DNA of 11,929 nucleotides, from contig JAEDGC010000048.1 in the NCBI GenBank assembly GCA_016297695.1, forward strand, positions 1-11,929, in the 5' to 3' direction. The notes below the pieces were generated by a model. That model did no database searches and was not told where the DNA came from. It was given only the letters and a program-made list of their open reading frames with translations. This document shows, in pieces, positions 1 through 6,639 of the stretch. The position numbers were made by a program, and so were the translations under genes. This DNA comes from Bacilli bacterium. GTDB lineage: Bacteria; Bacillota_I; Bacilli_A; RF39; UBA660. The number at the start of each line of letters is the position of its first letter. Within the stretch, counting starts at the first letter, position 1.

Positions 1-957
1 CTTGGAAATATGGAATATTGGGATGAGAAAAGTTTAGAATATAAATATCAAATGATACAAGTGTTTGAACAACAATTAGAAGATATACAAGAAATTGTTC
101 CAGACTTTTATATAGCAAATGTTACCATACATTTTGATGAACACTCTCCTCATATGCATATAGTCGGAGTTCCAGTTAAAGAAAATTGTAAAACAGGTTT
201 ATCAAGACAAGTTGGAAAAACATCTATCTTCACAAAAGATTCATTAGTAGTTATTCAAGATAAAATGAGAGAAAGATGTATTGATGAATTTAATATTGCC
301 TATGGTTTAGATTCCAAACTTAAAGAAAAACAAAAAGGAAAAAATCGAGACATTACTTCATACGAAAGAAAACTCTTTAATGAAAGAGTTAAAGGTCTTA
401 AACAAGAAATATCCAATCTTGAAAATGATGTATCTAAACTAGAAAATAATAAAGAGTCTATCAATAAGCAAATAACTAAACTTAATAAAGATAAAGATGA
501 TATAAATGATGAAATAGATAAAAAGAAAAAACTTAATAATAAAATTATTATTAAATCTAAAAATCAGTTATTAGATGAGAATAAAAAGTTAAAAGAAGAA
601 AATGAACATTTAAAGAGTATCAATTATCAAACTGAAACTAGATATAATGATTTAAAAGAAAGAACTGATTATCTTATTTATCATTTAAATAAAATAATAA
701 AAAAACTTCCAGAATTTATACAAAATTTAATTGATAGATTATTTAATTATAATAATATTAATCTTAATTTTTTTAAACAACAATATGATCCAGAAGTTAT
801 AAGAAAGAGAGAAAAATCATTCAAAGGATTTAAGTTATTTAATAAAAAAGAAATTGATAAAGCAACTAAACATATTAACGATGAAATGGATGAATATGCT
901 GAAGAATTTTATGAAACTAAAAAGAACAAAGAAAAAGACAATGGTTTCGAACGATAA
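1..957 (+). CDS. mobV: MobV/Pre-type relaxase, 5'-truncated by the window
   Basis: Relaxases of this family nick one strand at oriT and lead it into a recipient cell during mobilization. The reading frame is open to base 1 (L-G-N before the first Met at 10), so the true start and the N-terminal motif lie outside the window; about 318 codons remain. The family's metal-binding motif HxDExxPHxH is intact at bases 130-159 (HFDEHSPHMH), followed by a hydrophobic strand (IVGVPV). The C-terminal half, roughly residues 115-240 counted from base 10, is a long Lys/Glu/Asn-rich coiled coil, as is usual for Mob/Pre proteins. The last codons lie in the ascending arm of the downstream terminator hairpin. 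TnpZ of Tn4451 belongs to the same relaxase family, which fits the TnpV and serine recombinase further right. Confidence 0.88.
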   Translation, partial: LGNMEYWDEKSLEYKYQMIQVFEQQLEDIQEIVPDFYIANVTIHFDEHSPHMHIVGVPVKENCKTGLSRQVGKTSIFTKDSLVVIQDKMRERCIDEFNIAYGLDSKLKEKQKGKNRDITSYERKLFNERVKGLKQEISNLENDVSKLENNKESINKQITKLNKDKDDINDEIDKKKKLNNKIIIKSKNQLLDENKKLKEENEHLKSINYQTETRYNDLKERTDYLIYHLNKIIKKLPEFIQNLIDRLFNYNNINLNFFKQQYDPEVIRKREKSFKGFKLFNKKEIDKATKHINDEMDEYAEEFYETKKNKEKDNGFER

Positions 958-970
958 GCCATTGTCTTTT
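933..970. terminator. Bidirectional intrinsic terminator between convergent genes
   Basis: A 15-bp stem (933-947 with 956-970, one G-U pair) closes an 8-nt loop. T-rich tracts follow on both strands. It sits between the relaxase gene (+) and the mTERF-like gene (-), and contains the relaxase stop codon. Its core, AAAGACAATG with CATTGTCTTT, recurs in the hairpin at 6992-7017. Confidence 0.8.
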
Positions 971-980
971 ATATTTTTAT

Positions 981-1715
981 TTATCTAGACATTCCTTTAT
1001 CAGGTAATCTTGATTCTTCAAAATTTCTTTGATGTTCTTCTTGAATTAAAGAACGATATATTTTATTATATTCATTCAAAGCTTCTGCTTTATTCTTTCC
1101 TGATGATAATAATTTGCTAATTGTTGTTGAAGCAAATTCTACATTGTTTAAGGTATTTTCATAATCAAAAAGTTCTGAATAATTTATTTCGTGCTTTTTA
1201 ATCATTTCTAATAATTCGCTTTTATCAAATCCTATTAAAGATAATTTTCTAAATAAATCATTCCAATCGTTTTTTGAAACACCTAGACTTAAATACATTT
1301 CATAATCGTTTTTTAACATATTTAAACTTTCATCTTTACTATAACCTAAAGAAATTACATCTTCCATATGTTCTTTTGATGAACCTTTTGTTCCAAATAT
1401 TCTAGTCTTTTTACATAAATTAATAGCTTCTTCTTTTGTAACACCTAAAGAAATTATTTCATCAATTTTTCCTTGTATATATTCTTTATCTAAATCATAA
1501 AAACTATATATACTTTGTGCAAAACTTATTACTTCATCTTTACTAAATCCTAATTGTTCTAAAAACGAATTATTATCTCTTATTGCTTTAACATAATCTT
1601 TGTCATTTATACTTTTAAAGTGTAGAGATACTCTTTCACTTTCTTGCTTTCCAAAACCATAATTAATTAATTCTTGTTTTGCTAATTCTACATTTTCTAA
1701 AGGATTTATACTCAT
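981..1715 (-). CDS. mTERF-like helical-repeat protein, unknown function
   Basis: A 244-residue protein. I take the ATG at 1713-1715 as start because a perfect AGGAGG (1723-1728) lies 7 nt upstream; the in-frame ATG seven codons earlier lies upstream of that site. The sequence is built from degenerate repeats of the form L-x-x-L-G-[FVY]-[ST]-K-[DE]-E-x-[IL], with the key glycine at residues 20, 56, 91, 124, 145, 162 and 206. This pattern resembles the mTERF repeat of organellar transcription-termination factors, and similar repeat proteins occur in uncultured low-GC Firmicutes (recalled, not searched). An all-helical solenoid that might bind nucleic acid is an inference. There is no signal peptide or membrane segment. 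It is the first of three minus-strand accessory genes beside the relaxase and probably has its own promoter (1745-1753). Confidence 0.65.
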   Translation of the reverse strand: MSINPLENVELAKQELINYGFGKQESERVSLHFKSINDKDYVKAIRDNNSFLEQLGFSKDEVISFAQSIYSFYDLDKEYIQGKIDEIISLGVTKEEAINLCKKTRIFGTKGSSKEHMEDVISLGYSKDESLNMLKNDYEMYLSLGVSKNDWNDLFRKLSLIGFDKSELLEMIKKHEINYSELFDYENTLNNVEFASTTISKLLSSGKNKAEALNEYNKIYRSLIQEEHQRNFEESRLPDKGMSR

Positions 1716-1744
1716 AATCAAACCTCCTAAATACATCTAATATA

Positions 1745-1753
1745 ATTATAACA
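1745..1753 (-). promoter_or_regulatory. Extended -10 promoter for the mTERF-like gene
   Basis: On the minus strand the sequence reads TGTTATAAT, an extended -10 (TGnTATAAT), about 30 nt upstream of the ATG at 1715. No good -35 is visible, which is common for extended -10 promoters. Confidence 0.5.
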
Positions 1754-1786
1754 TTAATTTCACAAATTTTAGCTTTTTATTTAAAT

Positions 1787-1821
1787 TAAAAAAAACGATA
1801 GTTGATATTTCAAACTATCGT
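1787..1821 (-). terminator. Intrinsic terminator after the 349-residue gene
   Basis: Read on the minus strand: a 9-bp stem (1813-1821 with 1795-1803) with a 9-nt loop, then a run of about eight T (A on the plus strand at 1788-1795). It lies 9 bp past the stop of the gene ending at 1831 and separates that gene from the promoter of the next minus-strand gene. Confidence 0.8.
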
Positions 1822-1830
1822 CTTTGTTTA

Positions 1831-2880
1831 TTACATATGTCTTATTGTATTAATATCTTCAGGTATTTTAGAACTATCAATTTCATTAGTTGGTAAATTA
1901 CCAATAAATACAGGTAATGATTCACCCTTACTAGCAGAAGTAATTAAGTATTGTGGAACTTCTTTTAATCCACTTGCAATTTGTTGTTTAGCATTTGGAT
2001 TTAAATCAAATTTAGTACAGAAATCAGCAAGTGATCCTATAATTTGTTCAATAGAAACATTTCCTTGAACTTCAGGATATACGCTAGTGAATTGAATTAA
2101 TGATATATGTCTATCAATTTCTCCAGAAACTGGTGGCATTCCATAATATTCAACATCATATGAACCAACTGTTCCACGAATTCCATTCCATTTTTTCATT
2201 TCTTCAGGATCATTTAATAGCGGTTGAGAAAAATCACATTTAAGATCTTGTTCTTTCTCATCTAGCCATAATGCTACTTGTGAATCGCTTAATAAATCTT
2301 CATAATATTGTGCTGATGGTCTTTGTCTTATGGTTCTATCACCACTTGATCTAACACTTTTTTCAAATAAACCAACTCTATAACCTTTTTCACTTTCATA
2401 AATACCGATATATGCATCGCTTAAATCAATAACTCTTGTTTTAGATTTATCAATTGTATTATCAACTTTAATATCAGTTTCATCAATAGTATTTTTAATA
2501 GGTTCTGGATCTATTAAATTATTAATTGGCTTATCTTCAATATAATTATTTTTTTGTATTGGTTCTAAAAATTCATCTTTTTTAATATAATCAGCTGGTG
2601 CTTCTTCCATTTTCTTTCTCATACCATCTACAACAGATTGTGCCATACCTTGACCATTATCTCTGTCATATAACCATTCTTCAAATTCATCACCAGATAA
2701 ATTAACTTTCATAACCTTTCCATAAAGATAATCAAAACTTTGTGATTGCTCTAATAATTTACGAGCATCTTCTACTGTTAAACTTCTTGCAGGTTGTAGC
2801 ATTCCCATTCCTTGTTGATGTGAATGATTATACAATTCTAATAATAACTCTGCTTTATCAAGTCCTTTAATATTTATCAT
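1831..2880 (-). CDS. Conserved two-part hypothetical protein of mobile elements
   Basis: A 349-residue protein starting at the ATG 2878-2880, with AGGAGG at 2889-2894 (8-nt spacer). Residues 1 to about 85 (from INIKGLDKAELL through the FDYLYGKVMKVNLSGDEF and WLYDRDNGQG stretches) match a domain I recall as widespread in Clostridia and other Firmicutes on plasmids and integrative elements, without a known function. Residues 90-155 are a charged, Asn/Asp/Lys-rich linker, probably disordered. Residues 155-349 form a second globular region rich in Tyr and Trp that I do not recognise. No signal peptide, membrane segment or enzyme motif is visible. A weak minus-strand promoter may be TTGATA (2926-2931) with GATAAA (2903-2908), spacer 17. 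It may work with the flanking JAMM and mTERF-like genes, but only proximity supports this. Confidence 0.6.
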   Translation of the reverse strand: MINIKGLDKAELLLELYNHSHQQGMGMLQPARSLTVEDARKLLEQSQSFDYLYGKVMKVNLSGDEFEEWLYDRDNGQGMAQSVVDGMRKKMEEAPADYIKKDEFLEPIQKNNYIEDKPINNLIDPEPIKNTIDETDIKVDNTIDKSKTRVIDLSDAYIGIYESEKGYRVGLFEKSVRSSGDRTIRQRPSAQYYEDLLSDSQVALWLDEKEQDLKCDFSQPLLNDPEEMKKWNGIRGTVGSYDVEYYGMPPVSGEIDRHISLIQFTSVYPEVQGNVSIEQIIGSLADFCTKFDLNPNAKQQIASGLKEVPQYLITSASKGESLPVFIGNLPTNEIDSSKIPEDINTIRHM

Positions 2881-2979
2881 AATAAATACCTCCTATAACA
2901 ATTTTATCATATTTTTTAATTTTTTTATCAATTTTACATAAAATTAATGATTTTAGTTTACACTTTTTAATTAATATTA

Positions 2980-3675
2980 TTATAAAAGTGTTCTTCTTAC
3001 TGAATCTTCTTTTAATTCTTCATCAGGTATTCCATTTTGTGTTTTAGTTATTTCGTTGTATGGTTTCCCATTATTATCAATATATATTTTATCTTCTACT
3101 ATTTCTAACTTTGATAAAGTTTCTCCATTTTTAACATATATATTTGGGTAATAACTCCATTCATTAGTATTTGGATTATATGAAACAAATGATATATCAT
3201 CATAATTAGGATCATAATTACTAGAAGCAGTTAATAAAGTACCGAATATAAATACTTCTTTTCCCTTAAATGTTTTTGTAGATGTTAAATTTTTATATAA
3301 AGATACATCTGGGCTTGAATAAGATCTTCCAGCTTCTTTGTCAGGATATGGATGAGTATGTACAAGAGCAAAACAATTATATTTTGGTTCTAAAAGTTTT
3401 CCAATATATTCATCTACCATTTCATCAGTTGGAGCAAAATGTCCACTATCTTTTGCTTTATTACCAATTTTTTCACTGAAAGAATCAAAATAAACATTTC
3501 CATCTTGATCTACATAACCAAATAAGAATGTTCCATGTTCTACTAAAAATGGATTATTTATACTTTCAAAATCACTTAAATTTATTAAACCTTTTAATCT
3601 TATATAAACCGATTCAGATAGTATAATTTTCTTACTATCTTCTTTTTGCCATGAAGCTACTAAATTTTGTGCCAT
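2980..3675 (-). CDS. JAB/JAMM (MPN) metallopeptidase-like protein
   Basis: A 231-residue protein starting at the ATG 3673-3675. An in-frame ATG at 3688-3690 is rejected because it sits upstream of the GGGGAG ribosome site (3683-3688) and only 6 bp from the -10 box. JAMM enzymes are zinc hydrolases that cut isopeptide or peptide bonds, for example at ubiquitin-like tails. The full signature is present: a glutamate in EHGTFLFG (Glu46), His106-Thr-His108-Pro, and SxxD at Ser120 to Asp123. The hydrophobic strands flanking His106 (CFALVHTHP, then EVFIFGTLL) fit the fold. The C-terminal part, from about residue 165, is unassigned. No E1, E2 or ubiquitin-like gene is nearby, so a Bil-type conjugation operon is not supported. 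The substrate is unknown; cleaving a phage or conjugation protein is speculation. Confidence 0.7.
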   Translation of the reverse strand: MAQNLVASWQKEDSKKIILSESVYIRLKGLINLSDFESINNPFLVEHGTFLFGYVDQDGNVYFDSFSEKIGNKAKDSGHFAPTDEMVDEYIGKLLEPKYNCFALVHTHPYPDKEAGRSYSSPDVSLYKNLTSTKTFKGKEVFIFGTLLTASSNYDPNYDDISFVSYNPNTNEWSYYPNIYVKNGETLSKLEIVEDKIYIDNNGKPYNEITKTQNGIPDEELKEDSVRRTLL

Positions 3676-3696
3676 AAAATCACTCCCCATATATGT

Positions 3697-3702
3697 ATTA
3701 TA
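3697..3702 (-). promoter_or_regulatory. -10 box of the JAMM gene promoter
   Basis: On the minus strand this is a perfect TATAAT. Transcription would start near 3690, leaving a leader of about 15 nt that holds the GGGGAG ribosome site. The -35 is poor (TTATTA-like at 18-nt spacing). Confidence 0.5.
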
Positions 3703-3732
3703 TCATTATTTTTCTATTTTTAATAATATGTA

Positions 3733-3761
3733 TTGGAAATAATATCTTTTTATGGTATTAT
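3733..3761 (+). promoter_or_regulatory. Promoter for the structured leader RNA
   Basis: TTGGAA (3733-3738), a 17-nt spacer, then TATTAT (3756-3761). The predicted start is near 3768. It is divergent from the JAMM promoter, about 30 bp away. Confidence 0.5.
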
Positions 3762-3767
3762 TATTTT

Positions 3768-3896
3768 AGTGATTAGTTTTTTATCAACTTTTACTATTAG
3801 GAGTTTCAAATAGCCTGTGCTATCGCTCCATAAGGTAAAATCGTCGCACCAATGTGACGTTAATGATTAAATCAATCTGAAAAGATTGATTTTTTT
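3768..3896 (+). ncRNA. Candidate structured leader RNA or attenuator
   Basis: A segment of about 130 nt without a convincing gene, between a good promoter and an intrinsic terminator. Three hairpins are visible. The first is nested: GGAG (3800-3803) with CTCC (3826-3829), around ATAGC (3810-3814) with GCTAT (3819-3823). The second is 3842-3848 with 3853-3859, 7 bp with one wobble pair. The third is the terminator stem. The next gene starts 33 nt after the terminator, which suggests a cis-acting attenuator; a free small RNA is also possible. A tiny ORF (ATG 3863 to TGA 3880) runs into the terminator stem and could be a leader peptide. I do not recognise it as a known riboswitch. Confidence 0.45.
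3869..3896 (+). terminator. Intrinsic terminator ahead of the 90-residue gene
   Basis: A perfect 10-bp stem (3869-3878 with 3883-3892) is closed by a GAAA tetraloop, and its T run extends to 3896. It lies upstream of, not after, a plus-strand gene, which suggests attenuation. Confidence 0.75.
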
Positions 3897-3928
3897 GTGC
3901 GTTATTGCAAAGAAAGGTGTGATGTGAT

Positions 3929-4201
3929 ATGATTAAAATAATTAAAAAGAAAATCAATATGAGTGATGAACTTAGGAGCAAAATTAATTGGTCTTGCAAA
4001 TTTAATAACAGACCCTACCAGATTATTGAGGGTCACCTAAGAATTGTGGAACATACAAATCTAGCGTATGTTGAGCCACACAAAGTAATTATTGGAGATA
4101 CACTATATTTATTCTTCAATGAACAAAAACATTTTTATATTGGGAATTTAAAGAAGAAAATCCCTATTGCTGATTTATCAGACTACATAGCAAGGCATTA
4201 A
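3929..4201 (+). CDS. Small protein of unknown function upstream of the recombinase
   Basis: A 90-residue, basic, probably cytoplasmic protein. The ATG at 3929 has AAAGGTG (3913-3919) 9 nt upstream; a Met at codon 11 is a less likely start because it lacks a clear ribosome site. The N-terminus is Lys-rich, the middle (about 30-75) looks beta-rich with a GDTLYLFF strand, and the end is a short helix. I see no helix-turn-helix, cysteine cluster or signal peptide, and I do not recognise the family. It lies between an attenuator-like leader and its own terminator (4271-4300), 133 bp before the recombinase start, so it is probably an accessory gene of the integration module. Like the recombinase, it looks less AT-rich than the cargo genes to the left. 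An excisionase or regulator role is possible but unsupported. Confidence 0.6.
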   Translation: MIKIIKKKINMSDELRSKINWSCKFNNRPYQIIEGHLRIVEHTNLAYVEPHKVIIGDTLYLFFNEQKHFYIGNLKKKIPIADLSDYIARH

Positions 4202-4270
4202 TTAATTGAGAGTTTATATACTCCCATAATATTGGTTTATTTTGTCATGTAAATAATCAATATAAAGTAT

Positions 4271-4300
4271 AAGGTGTCTTGTTATGTGACACCTTTTTTT
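4271..4300 (+). terminator. Intrinsic terminator between the 90-residue gene and the recombinase
   Basis: An 8-bp stem (AAGGTGTC 4271-4278 with GACACCTT 4288-4295), a 9-nt loop and a run of seven T to 4300. It ends 34 bp before the recombinase ATG. I found no clear promoter between the two, so recombinase expression may depend on readthrough. Confidence 0.75.
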
Positions 4301-4334
4301 GGTGCCTTTCGTTAAAAGAAAAGAAGGAAAATTT

Positions 4335-6166
4335 ATGAATAATGAAAGGATGATTGCAGAAGTTTATATTCGTGTCAGCACAGAGGATCAGGCACGAGAA
4401 GGATTTTCTTTAGGAGAACAAAAAGAAAAGTTATTACAACTCTGTGCATTTAAAGGTTATGAAGTATTTAAGGTTTATGAAGATGCAGGAATATCTGCAA
4501 AAGATATGGAACATAGACCAGCATTTCAAGAGATACTACAAGATATGAGGGACGGAAAAATTAATTATATTGTAGCATACAAACTAGATAGAGTTACTCG
4601 TTCAGTTCGTGATTTAGAAGAACTTATATTAGAGTTAGAAAAATATAATTGTTATTTAGTTTGTGATAGAGATGATGTTAATACTTCTACTGCTAACGGA
4701 AGATTTTTTGTAAGACAGTATTATCACAGTTAGAAATTGAAATTGTATCGGAAAGAACTAAATTTGGACTTAATGGAGCGATTAAGTCAAGCCACCTGCC
4801 AGGTCCTGCACCACTAGGATATAAGAAAGATGGCAATAAGAAAACTATTGTTGATGAAACAACAAAACCTATTATTGAAAGAATATTTAAAATGTATTTA
4901 GAAGGTAAAAGTTTTCAGCAAATATCAAATATCTTTAATGAAGAAAAATTATTAAATCCAAAGAAATGGAAAGACACGACTATTCAAAAGATAATTGATA
5001 ATAAAATCTATATGGGAGATTATGAGCAATATAAAAGAATTGCTAAGAAAGAAAACAAAGAACCTGTTATTTATATGAATGTTGTAGAACCAATAATATC
5101 TCGTGCAATGTGGAAAGAATGTCAAAGACAAAAAGAAGTTAATCAAAGAACTTACACAAGAGATAGAGTTTATCTATTCTTTCAAAAGATTAAATGCCCT
5201 ACTTGTGGAAGAATAATGAAATGTAAAGGCTCTGGTGGTAAGAAGAAAAAGTATATGTATTACAATTGTGAGAAATGCCACTTAAATTATCGTGAAGATA
5301 AAATTGAAGAATGTTTAATGCAATTTATTTATGACTTAGTTGAATATGATATGGCAGTTAAAAAGTATTTTTTACCTATTCTTGCAGACCATAAACCAAC
5401 AAAAACTGATGATATAGATAAAGAGATTAAACAATTAGTAAAACAAAAAGAACGTATTAAAAAAGCATATATGAGTGGTATTGTTGAGATGGAAGATTTT
5501 TCAGAAGACTATAAACTGATTGAAGAAAAATTAGAAATTTTAGAGCAAAAGAAATCAAAGCTTTTAAATCTAGATAATATAACTTTTACACCTGGGCAGT
5601 TAATGGCGGATAGAGATATTGAACGAGAAACTATGATAAGATTAGACACTTTAAATGATGTTGTTAAAACAAATTGGGAAAGCAAAACCAAAGATGAAAA
5701 ACAAGAATTTATCTCTAAATTTATTGAGTCAGTTATTCTAATAAAGGATAAAAACAATGAACTTCATATAGAGAAAATTAATTTTAGAAAGAGTTATATA
5801 AATAACCTAATGAAGTTTTTAGATAAAGGTATATTAGATGTATTAGTACCTGTTGAGATAAACGGTAAAGAAAAATTTATTATTGGTAGCCCTAATATCT
5901 CTAATGAACAAGTACAAGAATATTTAGATAGATTAAATGAGTTTTATGAAACAAAAATGTATCAACTTTATGAAAAAATTGATGAAGAAACAGGTAATAT
6001 TATTGGTGAATTTACACCTGAAAAAGATGAAAAAATTATAAGAATAGTACCAATATCACCTGCTGAAATAAAAACAAAATCAATTATAAATAAAGAAGAT
6101 ATTGAAACAAAATATGGAATTGTTACTTACAACCCTAACAAACCAAATAAGAAAGGAAATGATTAA
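4335..6166 (+). pseudogene. Large serine recombinase (TnpX/TndX type), frameshifted
   Basis: Family members excise and insert mobile elements through a Ser-DNA link. The ATG at 4335 has GAAGGA (4323-4328) upstream. Frame one (4335-4733) gives the resolvase start: YIRVSTEDQ with catalytic Ser15, then LDRVTRSVRD. It runs off-frame after GRFFVR and stops at 4733. The protein resumes in the -1 frame from 4715 (TVLSQLEIEIVSERTKFG) without interruption to 6166. That part holds the recombinase domain, a zinc ribbon (CPTC about 5196-5207, CEKC about 5268-5279), a coiled coil and a long C-terminal tail. Relatives I recall read FFVRMLTVLSQ at the junction, so a deletion of about 7 nt explains it. A protein stopping at 4733 would lack DNA binding and be inactive. 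A T6 run (4704-4709) just upstream leaves slippage as a weak alternative. Total coding length is about 609 residues. Confidence 0.85.
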
Positions 6167-6169
6167 ATT

Positions 6170-6532
6170 ATGGAATTAAAATATACAAGAACTGGTGATT
6201 ATGAATTACCAAATTTAACTTTAAATGATAATAAAAAAGAAACAATTAATAAATATGGAATGTTAAAACTTGACTATTTAAAACAACATAAAAAAGCACT
6301 TTACACTACACTTTTAATGAAAGATGAGCTTACAAATCATCTTATTTCAGTAAGTAAAGATGCAGAAGATTTATTAAATAATTTAATGGAAAGTTATAAA
6401 AAATCAGATGAAAAACTATCTGAAAAAAATAAAGAAATAGACCAACTTGAATGGGTAAAATTAATGAATAATTATAAAAATACAGCTGAAGAAATCATAT
6501 TAAATGAATTAATTTATACTGAAAATATGTGA
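6170..6532 (+). CDS. tnpV: TnpV-family transposon protein
   Basis: A 120-residue protein whose ATG lies 3 nt after the recombinase stop, with AAAGGA at 6152-6157 inside the end of that gene; the two are clearly one transcript. It matches the TnpV family known from Tn4451 and many Firmicute elements: an N-terminal YTRTGDYELPNLTL stretch, then KYGMLKLDYLKQHKKALYTTLL, then a charged helix with a WVKLMNNYKNTAEEIILNELI-like end. The function of TnpV is not established. Its place directly after a large serine recombinase is typical of the Tn4451 group. The stop codon (6530-6532) falls inside a 24-bp perfect palindrome. Confidence 0.85.
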   Translation: MELKYTRTGDYELPNLTLNDNKKETINKYGMLKLDYLKQHKKALYTTLLMKDELTNHLISVSKDAEDLLNNLMESYKKSDEKLSEKNKEIDQLEWVKLMNNYKNTAEEIILNELIYTENM

Positions 6533-6548
6533 GTACGTACTCACATAT
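6525..6548. repeat. 24-bp perfect palindrome overlapping the tnpV stop
   Basis: The left half ATATGTGAGTAC (6525-6536) is followed directly by its exact reverse complement (6537-6548), with no spacer. No T run follows, so it is not an intrinsic terminator. First of three palindromes before the ribbon-helix-helix gene. Confidence 0.9.
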
Positions 6549-6565
6549 CGTGTCTAGCAAGCACT

Positions 6566-6589
6566 GAATTTGTACTCCTGTACAAATTC
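6566..6589. repeat. 10-bp inverted repeat with 4-nt loop
   Basis: GAATTTGTAC (6566-6575), loop TCCT, then the exact reverse complement (6580-6589). Second element of the palindrome cluster. Confidence 0.9.
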
Positions 6590-6592
6590 TAA

Positions 6593-6608
6593 TATGGGAA
6601 TTCCCATA
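6593..6608. repeat. 16-bp perfect palindrome
   Basis: TATGGGAA (6593-6600) joined to TTCCCATA (6601-6608), 31 bp upstream of the ribbon-helix-helix gene start. Third element of the cluster. Confidence 0.9.
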
Positions 6609-6639
6609 CCCTTAAATTTTAGAAAGGAGATTTCAAATT

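Larger units (their letters stand above)
6525..6620. other. Candidate oriT or operator region
   Basis: Three different perfect inverted repeats packed into 84 bp, between tnpV and a MobC-like ribbon-helix-helix gene. Origins of transfer usually carry such repeats directly upstream of the accessory relaxosome gene, and ribbon-helix-helix proteins often bind palindromes and repress their own genes. The 17 bp between the first two repeats (6549-6565) could hold the nick site. I cannot match it to a known nick sequence. An operator-only role is the main alternative. Confidence 0.45.

Noticed and set aside
1802..2068. Plus-strand open frame of 88 codons
   Set aside because: It lies almost wholly inside the minus-strand gene 1831-2880, which has a perfect ribosome site and terminator; its own start sits inside that terminator.
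2961..2990. Possible terminator after the JAMM gene (CACTTTT with AAAAGTG, 16-nt AT-rich loop)
   Set aside because: The stem is short and AT-rich, with a large loop and no T run on the minus strand.
2980..3675. Bil-type (ubiquitin-like) conjugation operon
   Set aside because: Only the JAMM component is present; no E1, E2 or ubiquitin-like gene is found on either side.
3817..3870. Leader peptide of 17 codons from a GTG at 3817
   Set aside because: The nearest AGGAG is 13 nt upstream, too far for a convincing start, and the frame crosses the hairpins without a suggestive codon pattern.
4703..4714. Programmed -1 frameshift at the T6 run in the recombinase
   Set aside because: A slip there would give FFCKTVLSQ, still two residues short of the remembered family sequence. 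There is no good slippery heptamer in frame and no obvious stimulatory hairpin; a small deletion explains it better.
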